Assembly: GCA_022457155.1 (NCBI GenBank)
Contig: JAJGOT010000588.1
Coordinates: 248,501 to 312,500, forward strand
Direction of reading: 5' to 3'
DNA length: 64,000 bases
DNA from: Cladopsammia gracilis
Lineage: Eukaryota; Cnidaria; Anthozoa; Scleractinia; Dendrophylliidae
Numbering within the stretch: position 1 is the first letter of the stretch; the number at the start of each line of letters is the position of its first letter. This document shows, in pieces, positions 52,422 through 64,000 of this stretch. A program made the translations under genes and the position numbers. The notes below the pieces were generated by a model. The model saw only the letters and a program-made list of their open reading frames with translations. It had not been told where the DNA came from and did no database searches.

Positions 52422-53004
52422 GCAAGGAAATGGTGAACCGACCGTCTTCCGTCACTTGTGAAAACTTAAATGACAACAAGCGTCAAATTTTCGCGCCCTT
52501 TTACCGCACTCGACCCAGTCTACCAAATACGCATCCGACCGTCGTAGTCAACCGTAGCCGACAATCTTAAAGTCCCTATCAACAAGAACGTACCCAACGC
52601 GACCCAACGCAAACCTTTTTTCAACTTTATAGAATGGAACGTAAAGAGCGTGTAGTATTATGGGATAGCTGTGGATCCAGGTCTTCTCGGAAATGTCACG
52701 CAATGACGTGACAGTGTGAATAGATGGTCGCTTTGAGAACTTCGCAGCTATTTTAATCTCTTGGATGTCCGGTGACCCCTGTTTTTCTTTCCGTAGATCA
52801 CTTCCTTTCCTAATTTTCTCCATTTTAACAAAAAACAGAAAAAATCTGTACGTGAGAAGTTACAAATATTTCGCCTTTTCTGCTCTCGTGCGACCAAAGT
52901 TTTCTTCGAATGTGGACGGGCAAGACTTTTGTTTTCTTTTTCAAGGCCTATTCTACCTCAAGGAAAGACATCAGATGCAAACGTTTACGTAATAGACTAA
53001 GTTG

Positions 53005-53035
<31 letters not shown>

Positions 53036-53229
53036 TTTCACTAAAGTAGCTTCTTTTATTGCTAATAGTTGTAAGCTAAGATCGTCTTTAAATAACGAAA
53101 GCTTCTTAAAACGCATTGTCTTCAATGCGCCTTATCTCGAAAACGAGCACGGTGACCCCCCATTTTTTTGGTCATTTTGGCAATAGTTGATCTTCACCTT
53201 ACTGCATGGCAAGTTTTAAAAAAATCTGT

Positions 53230-53258
<29 letters not shown>
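52422..53258. other. Right flank of Harbinger, non-coding
   Basis: It includes the subterminal inverted repeat (52,539-52,576) and the terminal repeat ending 53,258. A short minus frame (52,548-52,823) crosses the repeat and has no recognisable motif. Confidence 0.5.
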
Positions 53259-53263
<5 letters not shown>

Positions 53264-53520
53264 CTTGTCGGCAATTAATTTCGGCCAATCACATGTCGCC
53301 AGCGTTCAAACAACATATCATAGGTGTTGTAATTTGCATTTGCCGCGAATATTTGAATCTTCTAACATCCTCTGAATAGCAAGCATCTTGAGCCTTTGCT
53401 GAAACCGTCTCCTCCTTCGATCCTAGAACAAGCGCGATAGCACATCTATAAACATAAGAATCATTTATTTGCAAGCGTCTCTGTTTCCTGCCATCTTTGT
53501 TATTCCGCGAATAACAAGTG

Positions 53521-54384
53521 TTACGGAACACTTTTCGGTAAAAAGGTAGATTTCAGTTAATTTTGAAACAGCATAATCTTCCATAATCGTAAGCTAGTTG
53601 TATAGGTGTTATGCACCTGCTCTTAGAACAAAGCCTTCGAATAAGAAATGAGCTCTAGGCTCTAAGAGGTTTTAAGGGCGTGAAAAGTAATATCATTAGA
53701 ATTTCCTCTGTTTGTTTAGCTTGTCAAACTGCGTTGTCGAAATGCTATTGGCTACAACTCGTTTATGACAATTGTCCGTTTACTGAGTAACTTTGAGTTC
53801 TGCCTATAAGTGAGTGAGTCAAGAACACCATTAAACACCATGTTCCTTGATGACGTTTTGGTCCACTTGATATAAAAGATCCCGGAGGGTAGCAGGGCAC
53901 CTCTCACTCAGCCATGGAGCTAAATTCCCCAAAAGCCCCTGTTACATTGGTGGGAATAATGTAACAGGGGCTTTTGGGAATTTAGCTCCATGGCTGAGCG
54001 AGAGGTGCCCTGCTACCCTCCGGGATCTTTTATATCAAGTGGACCAAAAGGTCATCAAGGAACATGGTGTTTAATGGTGTTCTTGACTCACTCACTTACA
54101 GGCAGAACTCAAAGTTACTCAGTAAACGGACAATTGTCATAAACGAGTTGTAGCCAATAGCATTTCGACAACGCAGTTTGACAAGCTAAACAAACAGAGG
54201 AAATTCTAATGATATTACTTTTCACGCCCTTAGAACCTCTTAGAGCCTAGAGCTCATTTCTTATTCGAAGGCTTTGTTCTAAGAGTAGGTGCATAACACC
54301 TATACAATTAGCTTACGATTATGGAAGATTATGCTGTTTCAAAATTAACTGAAATCTACCTTTTTACCGAAAAGTGTTCCGTAA
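53521..54384. mobile_element. 864-bp near-perfect palindrome (fold-back element)
   Basis: Arms 53,521-53,948 and 53,958-54,384 are reverse complements with few differences, with a 9-base centre (GGTGGGAAT region). Ends are TTACGGAACAC and GTGTTCCGTAA, and ACAAG occurs just outside both. No gene. Confidence 0.85.
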
Positions 54385-54520
54385 TACAAGGGACAAATAT
54401 CAAGAAAAATGAATAAAGCTTTGTCCGTGAAAACGTATAAACTATTTAAGCAGCTTTACGTGGTCGGTAAACAAATCACCTCAAGGAATGTTAAGCGAGA
54501 AAAATGGCCTCGTGAAAACA

Positions 54521-54805
54521 CAGGAAACCCAAGCGTAATGTTTGCATATTAATGACATTTGAAAATATAAGACATTGTATGGAATTTCGAATTCAACGTT
54601 TTAAGCAATATATAAAATCAAAATTGCTGAATAAAATCGTTGAAACATTTACTGGTGTTGTATTCTATCTTTATACAGTGTTTCTACGCTATTTGAAGAA
54701 TTTTTAGTCCATTTATCTTACCTTGTATAATATAATGGACTTTCCATACAATGTCTTATATTTTCAAATGTCATTAATATGCAAACATTACGCTTGGGTT
54801 TCCTG
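54521..54805. mobile_element. Small fold-back element
   Basis: GGAAACCCAAGCGTAATG to CATTGTATGGA on the left mirrors TCCATACAATG to CATTACGCTTGGGTTTCC on the right; about 70-bp arms and an about 145-bp centre. Confidence 0.7.
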
Positions 54806-55613
54806 CGGTGAAAACACAGCCATAATTCCGTTTCATTTCATGAAATCGACCTTTTATACCTTTTTAACATCCTGTATTATTGACACAAACTTAAAAAAAA
54901 GTTACTCTTCAAGTGTGAATTTGAGGTTATGTATTAACTTGGTTGAAATTTTTCACTAGGTTAAAATCGAGGCCAAAAATTTGTTAACTGTTTTAAAAAG
55001 TTCTAGGATAGATCTGATTTTAGCCTGCTCGCAGGCTAATCTGATTTAGAGTAGTATAATTTCGTTAAAAGCAATCTTCTCAGAGATAATTTGCTCTCAA
55101 ATCGATCCTTTTTTACATAATTGAAATGTTGTGTGATAGGGTTAATGATTAACGTCTGCTGATTGACAGCTAGTACCCCATTTATCTTGAATTTGTGTTT
55201 GGAGGTTACTTAAGGGGCAAACATTACACATGTAATGTTTGAATGAGTTCCTTTATATTTTGTGGGTGTTACAACTGCATGCATTTTATACTAAATATAT
55301 TATAATTTTAGGGGTTTTGCCACTAAATAACTAGGGGGTGCCCAGTTCTTCTTGGAATAATGCAGACGTAAACTACTTTGGATTTTTAAATCTGTTAAAG
55401 AAACCTTTATACTGGCAAAGTTTGGTAGAAATCGGAGAGATGGCTTGTGCCACACTTGCCTGGTCCTATGGTGGACTCACTCAGTTAAAACAGAACAGTT
55501 AAAACTGTTCACACACGTTGCGGTTTTTCCATGCCATATTATGCATGTACATGGATGATTTGTGAGTCACGAAATAAATCCTTAAAACACATAAAAAACG
55601 TGGTACATGTTAA
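54806..55613. other. Unannotated AT-rich stretch
   Basis: No gene or clear repeat seen. Confidence 0.4.
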
Positions 55614-57575
55614 GGTGGCTCGAAGTAGTTTTTTTTGGGTCACACTCCCCTTTTTGAATGCGCCTATACATAACCTTACTTTAGCTCAATAAATCTGAAT
55701 TTCATACCAGATATTAGGCTTGGATGAAAGTTTTGGATGATACTCTTTTTATGCTTATCAGCGTTTCCATAGCAACGGTAAACAAATATGGCGAAAAACA
55801 GTTTTTCCTAAATATCTTTCGATTTTGGGGCTACCCGTGACAAGCGAATAAATGCGCTATAATCTACAAATCGTTGCACATAAAATGGGAAAATTTCAAA
55901 CAAATTAAACTGTTTGATTTTGAGTAAATCGCAAAAACATTTTTTAACATGTGTTTTTCATGTTTGAAATATAAGCGTTCAAAACATTTCATAGGTCTCA
56001 CAAATTATCATTAAATTGCCACAGAAAGTTTCCTTGGACTTAAAATATTACTCCCTGCAAATAGTTCTGACTAACTCCTCGACAATAAAGAGATCGAGCT
56101 TTTCATTCAAATGCAGTTTTGCTTTACGTTTTCACTCTTTAAAAGTTTCAAGTGCATATTGCATATAAATTCAAAACGAACAAATGAAGATGTTTGATAT
56201 CTTCCCAGTATGTTTTTAAATATATAGGCAATAATATTTCCAAGGTTCAGTCCAATTAATTCAGAGGAACATCCCGAAAAGAACCATTGAAGTTCGAGTA
56301 CGAAAGCAGCGACCTCGGGATGAAAATCCAGTACAGCGAGCGTGACATCACATGTTTATTTCACACGAGCGCTCGGTGACAAATTCCTCTGTGCACGCTT
56401 ATTGCTCTGATTTGAATGTTTCCATATTGTAATTATTCATTTTTTCAAGATCGTTGCGCGATGAAGACTTTTTTATATCTTACAAAAGTAATGGACCTTC
56501 ATTGCAACTATAACATGTCTTCAGTCCTTCCATTAAAAGTTTCAGATTGATAACATAATTTTCATTCAGAAAATTTTGACTTGAGCGAAGGATGGGAATA
56601 TTTCTTCCGGCTTTTTCAGGTGGTTCACTTAAAGGGGGCCGTCCAATCCACCGCTTTTCTCTTGCTTTTTCAAGCATCTCTTCCGTTGAATTTGGAATTT
56701 TGTCGACGAGTACGAACCATGATGTATTTGAAAACTAATGCGTATAATGAAAACAATACTTGAATAATTACAATCCAAATCAGAGCAAGCGCGTGCATAG
56801 AGGAATTTGTCACCGAGCGCTCGTGTGAAATAAACATGCGATGTCACACTCGTTGTACTGGATTTTCATCCCGAGGTCGCTGCTTTCGTACTCGAACTTC
56901 AATGGTTCTTTTCGGGATGTTCCTCTGAATCAATTGGACTGAAGCTTGGAAATATTATTGCCTATATATTTAAAAACATACTGGGAAGATATCAAACATC
57001 TTCATTTGTTCGTTTTGAATTTATATGCAATATGCACTTGAAACTTTTAAAGAGTGAAAGCGTCAAGCAAAACTGCATTTGAATGAAAAGCTCGATCTCT
57101 TTATTGCCGAGGAGTTAGTCAGAGCTATTTGCAGGGCGTAATATTTTAAGTCCAAGGAAACTTTCTGTGGCAATTTAATGATAATTTGTGAGACCTATGA
57201 AATGTTTTGACCGCTTATATTTCAAACATGAAAAACACATGTTAAAAAATGTTTTTGCGATTTACTCAAAATCGAACAGTTTAATTTGTTTGAAATTTTC
57301 TCATTTGGTGTGCAACAATGCGTAGATTATAGCGCATTTATTCGTTTGTCCCGGGTAGCCCCAAAATCGAAAGATATTTAGGAAAAATTGTTTTTCGCCA
57401 TATTTGTTTACCGTTGTTATGGAAACGCTGATTAGCATAAAAAGAGTATCATCCAAAACTTTCATCCAAGCCTAATATCTGGTATGAAATTCAGATTTAT
57501 TGAGCTAAAGTAAGGTTATGTATAAGCGCATTCAAAAAGAGAAGTGTGACCCAAAAAAAACTACTTCGAGCCACC
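55614..57575. mobile_element. 1.96-kb fold-back element bounded by TTAA
   Basis: GGTGGCTCGAAGTAGTTTTTT at the left mirrors AAAACTACTTCGAGCCACC at the right, with arms of about 820 bp (to about 56,445 and from about 56,757) and TTAA at 55,610-55,613 and 57,576-57,579. The centre has only short frames. A similar terminus occurs at 20,150. Confidence 0.8.
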
Positions 57576-57587
57576 TTAAGCTATTGC

Positions 57588-57980
57588 TTTAAAGGGACAC
57601 TGTCACCTATATTTAGTATCACTTTGAAAAGCCAAAAAACATATTTGTTTCAATGGAAACCTTAAAATGATGGTCCAGTTTTGTTAACAAATACTCTACC
57701 AGTGCACAGAAACTAGTATTCGTTATCTTTGGCTGCGGATGGCCAGGATGGAAATGGATTGCAATTTGAAAAAATTGGCCAATTTTTTCAAGTTCCTCCC
57801 AAGAGTCATGAAAAAATCGCAGAAAAACTTATTAAGGTTTGTTCTTCCTTGACGAAATCACTTGATATTATCTTCTTGGTGTTCTAAAGCAATTTTATGT
57901 TTGAGCAAAGGTACTTTGTCATATATTTAGTGTATTTTGACCAAAACACAGCAAAATCTGCGTGACAATGCCCCTTTAAA
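57588..57980. mobile_element. MITE-like element (TTTAAAGGG termini)
   Basis: TTTAAAGGGACACTGTCAC at the left and GTGACAATGCCCCTTTAAA at the right; about 390 bp, non-coding. Confidence 0.7.
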
Positions 57981-58059
57981 TTTGCTCAGACTTAACTCGT
58001 ATAGATGGGTACGACACATATATTGTGTACTTTTATAAGTTCGTTTTTACAATTTTCAG

Positions 58060-59205
58060 GGTGTAAAGCAGCACATAGGCTTAAGAAAATAGGAAATTTG
58101 AACACGAAAAATAGGGAAAAAATAGGAAAGATCATGACAAAATAGGAGAAAAATAGGACATTTCACAAGTAGCTTACAAAGCATATCAGCATAACATTCA
58201 CTTTTGTAACACCCGACAGGTGCAGCATTAACAAAGAAACTATGATTGCTTCAAATGCAACAGCATTTTACAGTTAATTTATCTAATTCAGCTCCCCAAC
58301 ACTTTACTCAAAGTTTCCAAGAACTCGACACAACTTAAGCTTTCTTCAAATGAACATCAACAATAGAAAGCTCACAAACTAATCTGTATTTCAATGTAAA
58401 AAAGAAATTGCCTCTCTCCCAGGCAGACTGGAATAAATACTGCAAACTACAGTCATCAGTCAAGAAATCCTAATGAGTTTTCTTTTCTTCCTGGAGATTT
58501 TACTCTGAGTAGGAGCATTGTGTTTCCTGGAAGGCAAACCAGGTAAAGCTCTTTCAATAAGTAATGTTTGCTTTTATCACTCAACATTCTTTGCTTCAAA
58601 AATCCCTCACAGAAGCTAGTTTTGTCTTGGCCTTTTCCAGATTTGCTTTGGCTGTTTCTGAACCATCAAGGATGCTACTTTGACTCCTTGCTAATCTACA
58701 GCACTGGAAGAAATGGAATTTGCAAGTTTGCAGTACTTTCACTAAGTTTTTACAGTAGCAGGCTGTTTAGAAATAGTAGGCAGCTGTGAAAGCGAGCACC
58801 AGAGGTATTTCCCTCTAAAAAGGTAACCAAAATCGTGAAAAAATGTTCTTATTACTCCACATTTTACAGGGAAGAAATTTTACAAAAGAAGGCAAAAAGA
58901 AGGAGCATCTACTGTACAACCACTGGCAGCCATTTAGAAAAAGACCTGAGACCATGTGCTCACATTAAAGGCTCCACTTCTGCAAAAATCAAGCCCAGCT
59001 AGAATGTGTAGTAGGGTTTACTTAGATTAAAACTATCCTTTAAATCTTCTTACTGAATTGCATTAAAATCTTCATTCTTTGTACACCATGAACCAAAAAA
59101 TAGGGAAAATAGTTTTTAAAAAAAAAAAAGATAGGAGAAAATAGGAATGGCTCCCAAAAAAAAAAACAGTAGGAAAAAGTAGGAACTTGACACCCTGAAG
59201 TTTCT
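58060..59205. other. A-rich non-coding stretch, possible element
   Basis: TTCAGGGTGT near 58,067 and ACACCCTGAA near 59,190 could be short termini. The interior is dominated by ATAGGAAAA-type simple sequence at both ends. No protein-like frame. Confidence 0.35.
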
Positions 59206-59699
59206 ACACTTTCTGAAAAGAAATGAAAACAAATCAGTGTAGTGGAAGATACAGTTTCTTCCCATTTTTCTATACCTGCCATGTCATAAATTCTGCTCAT
59301 GTTGGAGTTCTATTAAGGATGACACTAGTTGAAACTGTTTTACTCTGAATTGTTCCACTAATGTGTAAAATATGACTTAGGAGAAATTTTGTCTCCAAAA
59401 CTCCAAAAGGAAGTCAGTGACTCCAAATTTTAGAAAAGAAGAAAAACGATAGGTGTAGGTTCAGGGAAAAATAAATTGCATGGCCACCTGGATGGAGAGA
59501 GACAATGTGAGTAGCAAAGTTTCTTATCTTAGGAAACAACATGATAGCAGAAACCAGGCCTCAAACAACCAACTCTTAGATCAATAATCCAACATGCTTG
59601 GACACAGTAGACAACCTTAAATGCTTGAGATTCACACTTAAAAAAAACCTGAAAAAAAGATCATGCTTGAATTGAATGGGACTTAAACCCATGTAAAAA

Positions 59700-60170
59700 G
59701 TCAGGCGGGACAGGATCAAGGTGGGATCCCACCATTCCCACCTGAGATCTCAGGTGGGAATGGTGGCTGGCAGATCCCGCCAATCCCACCCGGAAATCAA
59801 ACATGAGTGTAGCCAGGACATTTTCAGAGGTACACACAATCACCAAATCTTCACATAAATTTTCAACTAGGTCATATACTTTTATTCATTTTTACTTATT
59901 TTTTCGACTTTTTCAGGTACACATGTGCGTACGGGTACAATGTAGCTTACGCCCCTGTCAAAGATAATCCCACCTGGGATCCCACCTAAAATGCGAGATT
60001 CAGACATCCCACCCGGGATCTTAGGCAGGATTCATACATCCCACCCAGGATTTTAAGCGGGATTCATACATCCCACCCAGGATTAATATTGAGAAGATTT
60101 ATAAATTACACTCAGGATCTCAGATGGATTCATACATGTATATTCCACCTGGGATCTTTTATGTCCCATC
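59700..60170. repeat. GGGATCCCACC minisatellite region 1
   Basis: Repeated GGTGGGATCCCACC units, and from about 59,960 an about 37-bp tandem unit (GATTCATACATCCCACCCAG) about three times. Confidence 0.7.
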
Positions 60171-60462
60171 TAGCATTCTAGAAAACTGAATGGCCTTATA
60201 TTGAAAAAGTACAAAATGACCAATGATGATCAGTGTTCATGTACTGTACATTTGCCATCTGATAAATTTCATTGGAAGAACAGTGTTCATTTGCAATACA
60301 CCACAAGTCTCATGTTATAATATGACTGTACAGCTAGCCCTGCTGATGCAATCCTACAGAAAGTAGAATCGCAAGGTAACATGAGCCGCTCCATAAAAAG
60401 CTGTCCAGCCCCGCTCAAGTTCAAGCGACCTCACACTGCATGACTATTCTTGTACTTTCTAG

Positions 60463-60636
60463 TCATATATAAAATACTTATTGAATGAGTTAGGTCGTGC
60501 CGGATGGGAAAATATTTGGCTCTTGGTCATGGCGCATGGACCTTGCTGTGCTCGGTCCGTATGCCATAACCTTGAGCCAAATATTTTCCCATCTGGCCCT
60601 CCCATTCAGTCAATAAGTGCATATTATGGTATATAA
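60463..60636. mobile_element. Small fold-back element
   Basis: GATGGGAAAATATTTGGCTC mirrors GAGCCAAATATTTTCCCATC; flanking TCAATAAGT-type bases extend the stem. Confidence 0.7.
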
Positions 60637-61004
60637 AGAAGTAAAGTTTCAACAATATACTGTAATTATGGACAATAAATATATGCTACAAAGTAAAACT
60701 GAAGTGGTTTACTTGAAAATATCATAGCATAATTTGGTGCACTTTTCAAGTACACATATCATTAGTTATAATTACATGTAACTCAGTCATTCTGAATTCA
60801 ATATGGCCTCAGTACTGGTATCTGCTTATCTTAACCTATAAAATGGCTAGACAAATATGACAAGTTTCTTACTTTTCAGATTCAGGTTTTACTTAATGTT
60901 CCATTCACCGAGTTTCCATAATTATTAGGATAGCAGTTTCTTTATCAATAGCCTTTAATTTCAGAAATGCAGTTAACCTGACCGGGATTATGGAACGCCT
61001 CATG

Positions 61005-61175
61005 GCAGCATCCTGTCTGGGATTCCACCAATCCAAGCTGGGATCCCGGGTGGGATCCCTCCCAGGATTGGTTGGATCCCACCCCGAGGCATTCCATAAT
61101 CTCAGTGGGGATCCCACTTGGGATCCTGCCAATCCCACCCGGGATGGTGGTGGGATTGGTGGGATCCTGCCTCAC
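61005..61175. repeat. GGGATCCCACC minisatellite region 2
   Basis: TGGGATCCC and ATTGGTGGGATCC units repeated at irregular spacing, related to 59,700-60,170. Confidence 0.65.
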
Positions 61176-62714
61176 ATTTTTTACCTGGGCAGAAACTTTT
61201 TCCTCGCATTCCAGTGAGTCTAATTCTCCCAACAGTATCACAAGGTCATGAAAACTATTATGGTATATACAGAAGAACATAAACCTCTAACACTGTAGAT
61301 CCTTGTAAGAATCAGGGTGTGTTTAAAACATGAATAGACCAAATAATGAAGCAGACTGCAGACTAAACCTAACCTGCATACATGTAGGTACTAAATTAGG
61401 GCTACATTAAACATAGTTAAAGTTAAGTTGTTAATAATCTGTTTTTCTTCTATATCATTGTTCCATATCAAGTTTCAAAAAATGCCCTAAATATTGAAAT
61501 TTAATAAGACATTAGTGATGATGTGTAGCCATACAGGTTTCTATTAACTTCCAACAACAATTGGCTAGTGGCTATTAATTAATGTCAGGTGTTTTGCCCC
61601 TTTGAAAAAGAGTCACGAATTGCACTAAAAATGATAAATGTACGGATTTTTCATACAGGAAACGCTCAGATCGAAAACATTTTATTTTGAGGTAGTATTT
61701 TGGTTTTACCCGATCGAGTTCATCGTGCCACGCAATGTGGTTTTGTTGAGACAAATAAACTTTGGTGAAAAAATAAACAGCCACAAATTGGCAATTGCTG
61801 GATACATGTTACATCCCCCAAGTAAAACGTCTATTTAAATTTTTCATTTATGCAGAATTTCCTCCCTGTCATATTATTTTGGCCTGGCTAGAACACTGGT
61901 GATTGAATATTTGGTGGTTGGTCCCAGGATTGCACAATCCCATACAATTTCCTGCACAATCAAAGTTATTTCCCTCACAATTTGCCCCAAAACTCCTGCA
62001 CAATTTTAATTTTTTTCCCGCACGATGTCAGAATCCCTGAAAAGAAGTACACATCAATTTGGTATAGGCTATTGTTATCAATTAACTGCCTCAATGATCA
62101 AGGGAGTTTTTATCATCATGAATTTTCATCAATGTTGACACTAAAACAAGCTAAAGTCAAAAATAAGGAATAAACTACAATGACCAACAAAGGCCAGCAT
62201 ACACACTATACAATGACCTTACAACACACAGCTAGAATGATCTACAATCAGCTATGTTGAGCTATGGTTTGGGATGGGGGAAGAGGCAGATGTAGGCCAT
62301 TTTTTCCATTTTGTCATCCACACCCTGGGTTGACTGGCAAATATACATGAACTGAGTATAAGAGGCGCTTCAAAAGAATTCAATACTTATTCACGAGTTC
62401 ACCTGAATGGATCTATATCTCATTCATGTGGTTTCTTGGCGCTCTTAAAAGTTTGCCGACTCTTATCAACTATTGCTCTTGTTTGGTCTGTACTTAAGTG
62501 ACCACCCAAAATGCAAAGTTTGAAAACTAAATCATTTGATGTCATGACAGACTACACTGTACCATGAGCAACTGGTACATTTGTATTTTAAAGATTGTAA
62601 CTTTGCACTGGGAGGTTCAAACTTGTTCTAGAAAGGGGTAAATTACAGGTAATAGCCTGAATACAAAGGCATCCTCTCTAATAGCCTGAGTTCAGGCAGG
62701 AAAGAGGAAAGTAA
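61176..62714. other. Unannotated stretch
   Basis: No gene, RNA gene or clear repeat seen; only short frames without motifs. Confidence 0.4.
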
Positions 62715-63315
62715 GGGCCTGTTTACATGGAGGTGGGAGACCTCAGGTATAGGTGAGGTCCACAGGTAGGTGAGGTAACTGGCCAATCCATACAGTGTCT
62801 CTTTTTTTCTTCATCACATTTACATGAGAGGTGGGAGGAACCAAGGCAGGTTAACCAGTATGACAGGGCAGGTAACCTGCCTAGCTGGGGACTGTGATAT
62901 TTTGCCACATAAATGCTCAAGATGGGATAACTCACTGACCCCGGGTCAGTTTCAGTTTGGATTACAAAGCCCACCATGAAATTCGAACTTGACAAGTCAT
63001 GGCTTTTTCATTGATTCTACCTTCCAAATGTTGTAACTGTTGATGACAACAATCACTCACAGGCTGGGAGTACTTTAGAAGAAGATAGCAATAAAACATT
63101 GCAGCCAAAGCTGCCAATGAATGCAGGATAGCATTTACCATCCACAATTTTGACTGTTTACATGCTCAGTAACATGCAACAGTCTTGAGAAACTTTACCC
63201 TGGGGTCGAAAACTGTATCCCGGATTCTTAGATTGCATGTAAAGGCGGTGTAGTATTCGATCACGGCTGCCCGAGGTCCCCAACCTAACTGGGAGTCCCC
63301 CATCTCAACAGGCCC
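62715..63315. mobile_element. MITE-like element (GGGCCTGT termini)
   Basis: GGGCCTGTTTACATGGAGG at the left corresponds to a mismatched reverse complement (CATCTCAACAGGCCC) at the right; the interior is rich in GAGGTGGG/CCTCAGGT-like repeats. From 63,316 to 64,000 nothing was recognised. Confidence 0.5.
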
Positions 63316-64000
63316 CAATTATATTAATATAAAAGAGCAAGTGCGAAAATGAACACCCAGAGCATGGAATCATCTGTGTGCACACTCCACATTGAGATTA
63401 TGAGCATCGCTTATCATGAACTTTGTTGTGAATATTAATACTATTAATATGAATCTAGACTTTGAACTGACCTGTCATGTTGGGAGCAGGTAAACCACAA
63501 CCTTCCAAGTGGCGGGAAGGGCGTAGCTTACCACAAAGACAGCCGCCAAGGAATATAAGCCACATAAATCACATTTTAGTCACATTGTCTTATAATAACG
63601 TAACGCAGGCTTTAATATTCATTTACTGTACTCAAGCTATTTTCTTAAATTTTCTTTTAATTAATTTTGCTTAAATTAAATAAAGCTCTAGGCGATTGGC
63701 GTTCCGACACCATACTAATGCACCTCACCATGCCTTTAACGGAACGCTTACATTCTGCTAACATGCTGTGTAAAGCGATCCTACAGCATACTTCTACAAT
63801 TTCACCTTACTACCTTCACTGGGTTTGGGCCTTAGTGTTCACCGTTTGTAATATTGTCATGTAGAATCATTGTCTATTTGTACATGTAGGATTTAAATAA
63901 ACTGCCTGAACCCAACTGCATGTGTTGTAGATTATCTGGGTTTAGTAGTACTTAAGTTAAAAAAACAGCAATAAATAACGAACCTAGGCAGACCCTTGCA

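Larger units (their letters stand above)
30983..53258. mobile_element. PIF/Harbinger transposon (about 5.0 kb) split by a Polinton
   Basis: GGACGTTCGCGCCCA at 30,983 mirrors TGGGCGCGAACGTCC-type sequence ending 53,258, with TTAA touching both ends (TTA/TAA target, phase ambiguous). A subterminal inverted repeat also exists: 31,055-31,095 with 52,539-52,576. The two genes are the classical Harbinger pair: a Myb/SANT-like gene on + and a HARBI1-like nuclease on -. Without the 17.3-kb insertion the element would be about 5 kb. From 33,276 to 34,038 it is non-coding. Confidence 0.8.

Noticed and set aside
1..64000. CRISPR arrays, operons with Shine-Dalgarno sites, bacterial insertion sequences
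   Set aside because: No such structure is present; all signals fit a eukaryotic nuclear genome with virus-like elements.
62715..64000. Short frames at 62.7-63.9 kb as genes
   Set aside because: Within a MITE-like element or AT-rich DNA; no motif, start context or splice support.

Overview
The window looks like nuclear DNA of an invertebrate, most likely a marine one such as an anthozoan cnidarian. It is AT-rich and full of small inverted-repeat elements, carries tRNA-derived repeats and degenerate PIF/Harbinger transposons, and holds three separate Polinton/Maverick (adintovirus-like) elements. The host assignment is an inference; no host housekeeping gene can be recognised. Only one weak exon-like open frame (about 6.07-6.35 kb) might belong to a host gene.

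Layout: (A) 1 to about 5.75 kb is the end of a first Polinton-like element. It has a broken protein-primed type B DNA polymerase carrying a recombination endonuclease VII-type zinc module, plus three small genes arranged around two palindromic divergent start regions. (B) 5.75-21.9 kb is repeat territory: a decayed Harbinger copy (7.76-10.07 kb), at least six fold-back/MITE-like elements, a dispersed AAGAGGCTAC/ACTCATGCGC module family at 12.9-18.9 kb, and tRNA-derived pieces. (C) 21.91-30.11 kb is a second, internally deleted Polinton-like element with about 1.4 kb terminal inverted repeats. It keeps a virion cassette (truncated major capsid protein, adenain-like protease, minor capsid-like protein, two unknown proteins and a GRF-type zinc-finger protein).

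(D) 30.98-53.26 kb is a PIF/Harbinger transposon with a Myb/SANT-like gene on + and a HARBI1-like transposase on -. Its transposase gene is split by a complete 17,288-bp Polinton at 34,283-51,570, flanked by the 6-bp target duplication CGAAGG and carrying about 208-bp inverted repeats that begin AG and end CT. This Polinton encodes, on -, the DNA polymerase, a zinc-ribbon/phospholipase A2/chromo-integrase block, an adenain-like protease, minor capsid proteins, the putative major capsid protein, a penton-like protein and a coiled-coil protein. On + it encodes the packaging ATPase, a fibre, a membrane protein, a SAP plus Cys/His-repeat protein and two tandem paralogues at the right end. Between the + genes lies a GC-rich, highly structured segment that looks like a minus-strand non-coding RNA with cUUCGg loops, a pseudoknot and oligo-T ends.

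Many Polinton genes carry stops or frameshifts: polymerase, integrase (which also lacks its second catalytic aspartate), phospholipase, protease codon 3, fibre, both right-end paralogues, and the start of the coiled-coil gene. The packaging ATPase, major capsid, penton and two minor capsid frames are open. (E) 53.3-64 kb holds an 864-bp near-perfect palindrome, a 1.96-kb fold-back element bounded by TTAA, more MITE-like elements and a GGGATCCCACC minisatellite. No convincing gene was seen there. All functional calls rest on motif recognition by eye; no search was run.
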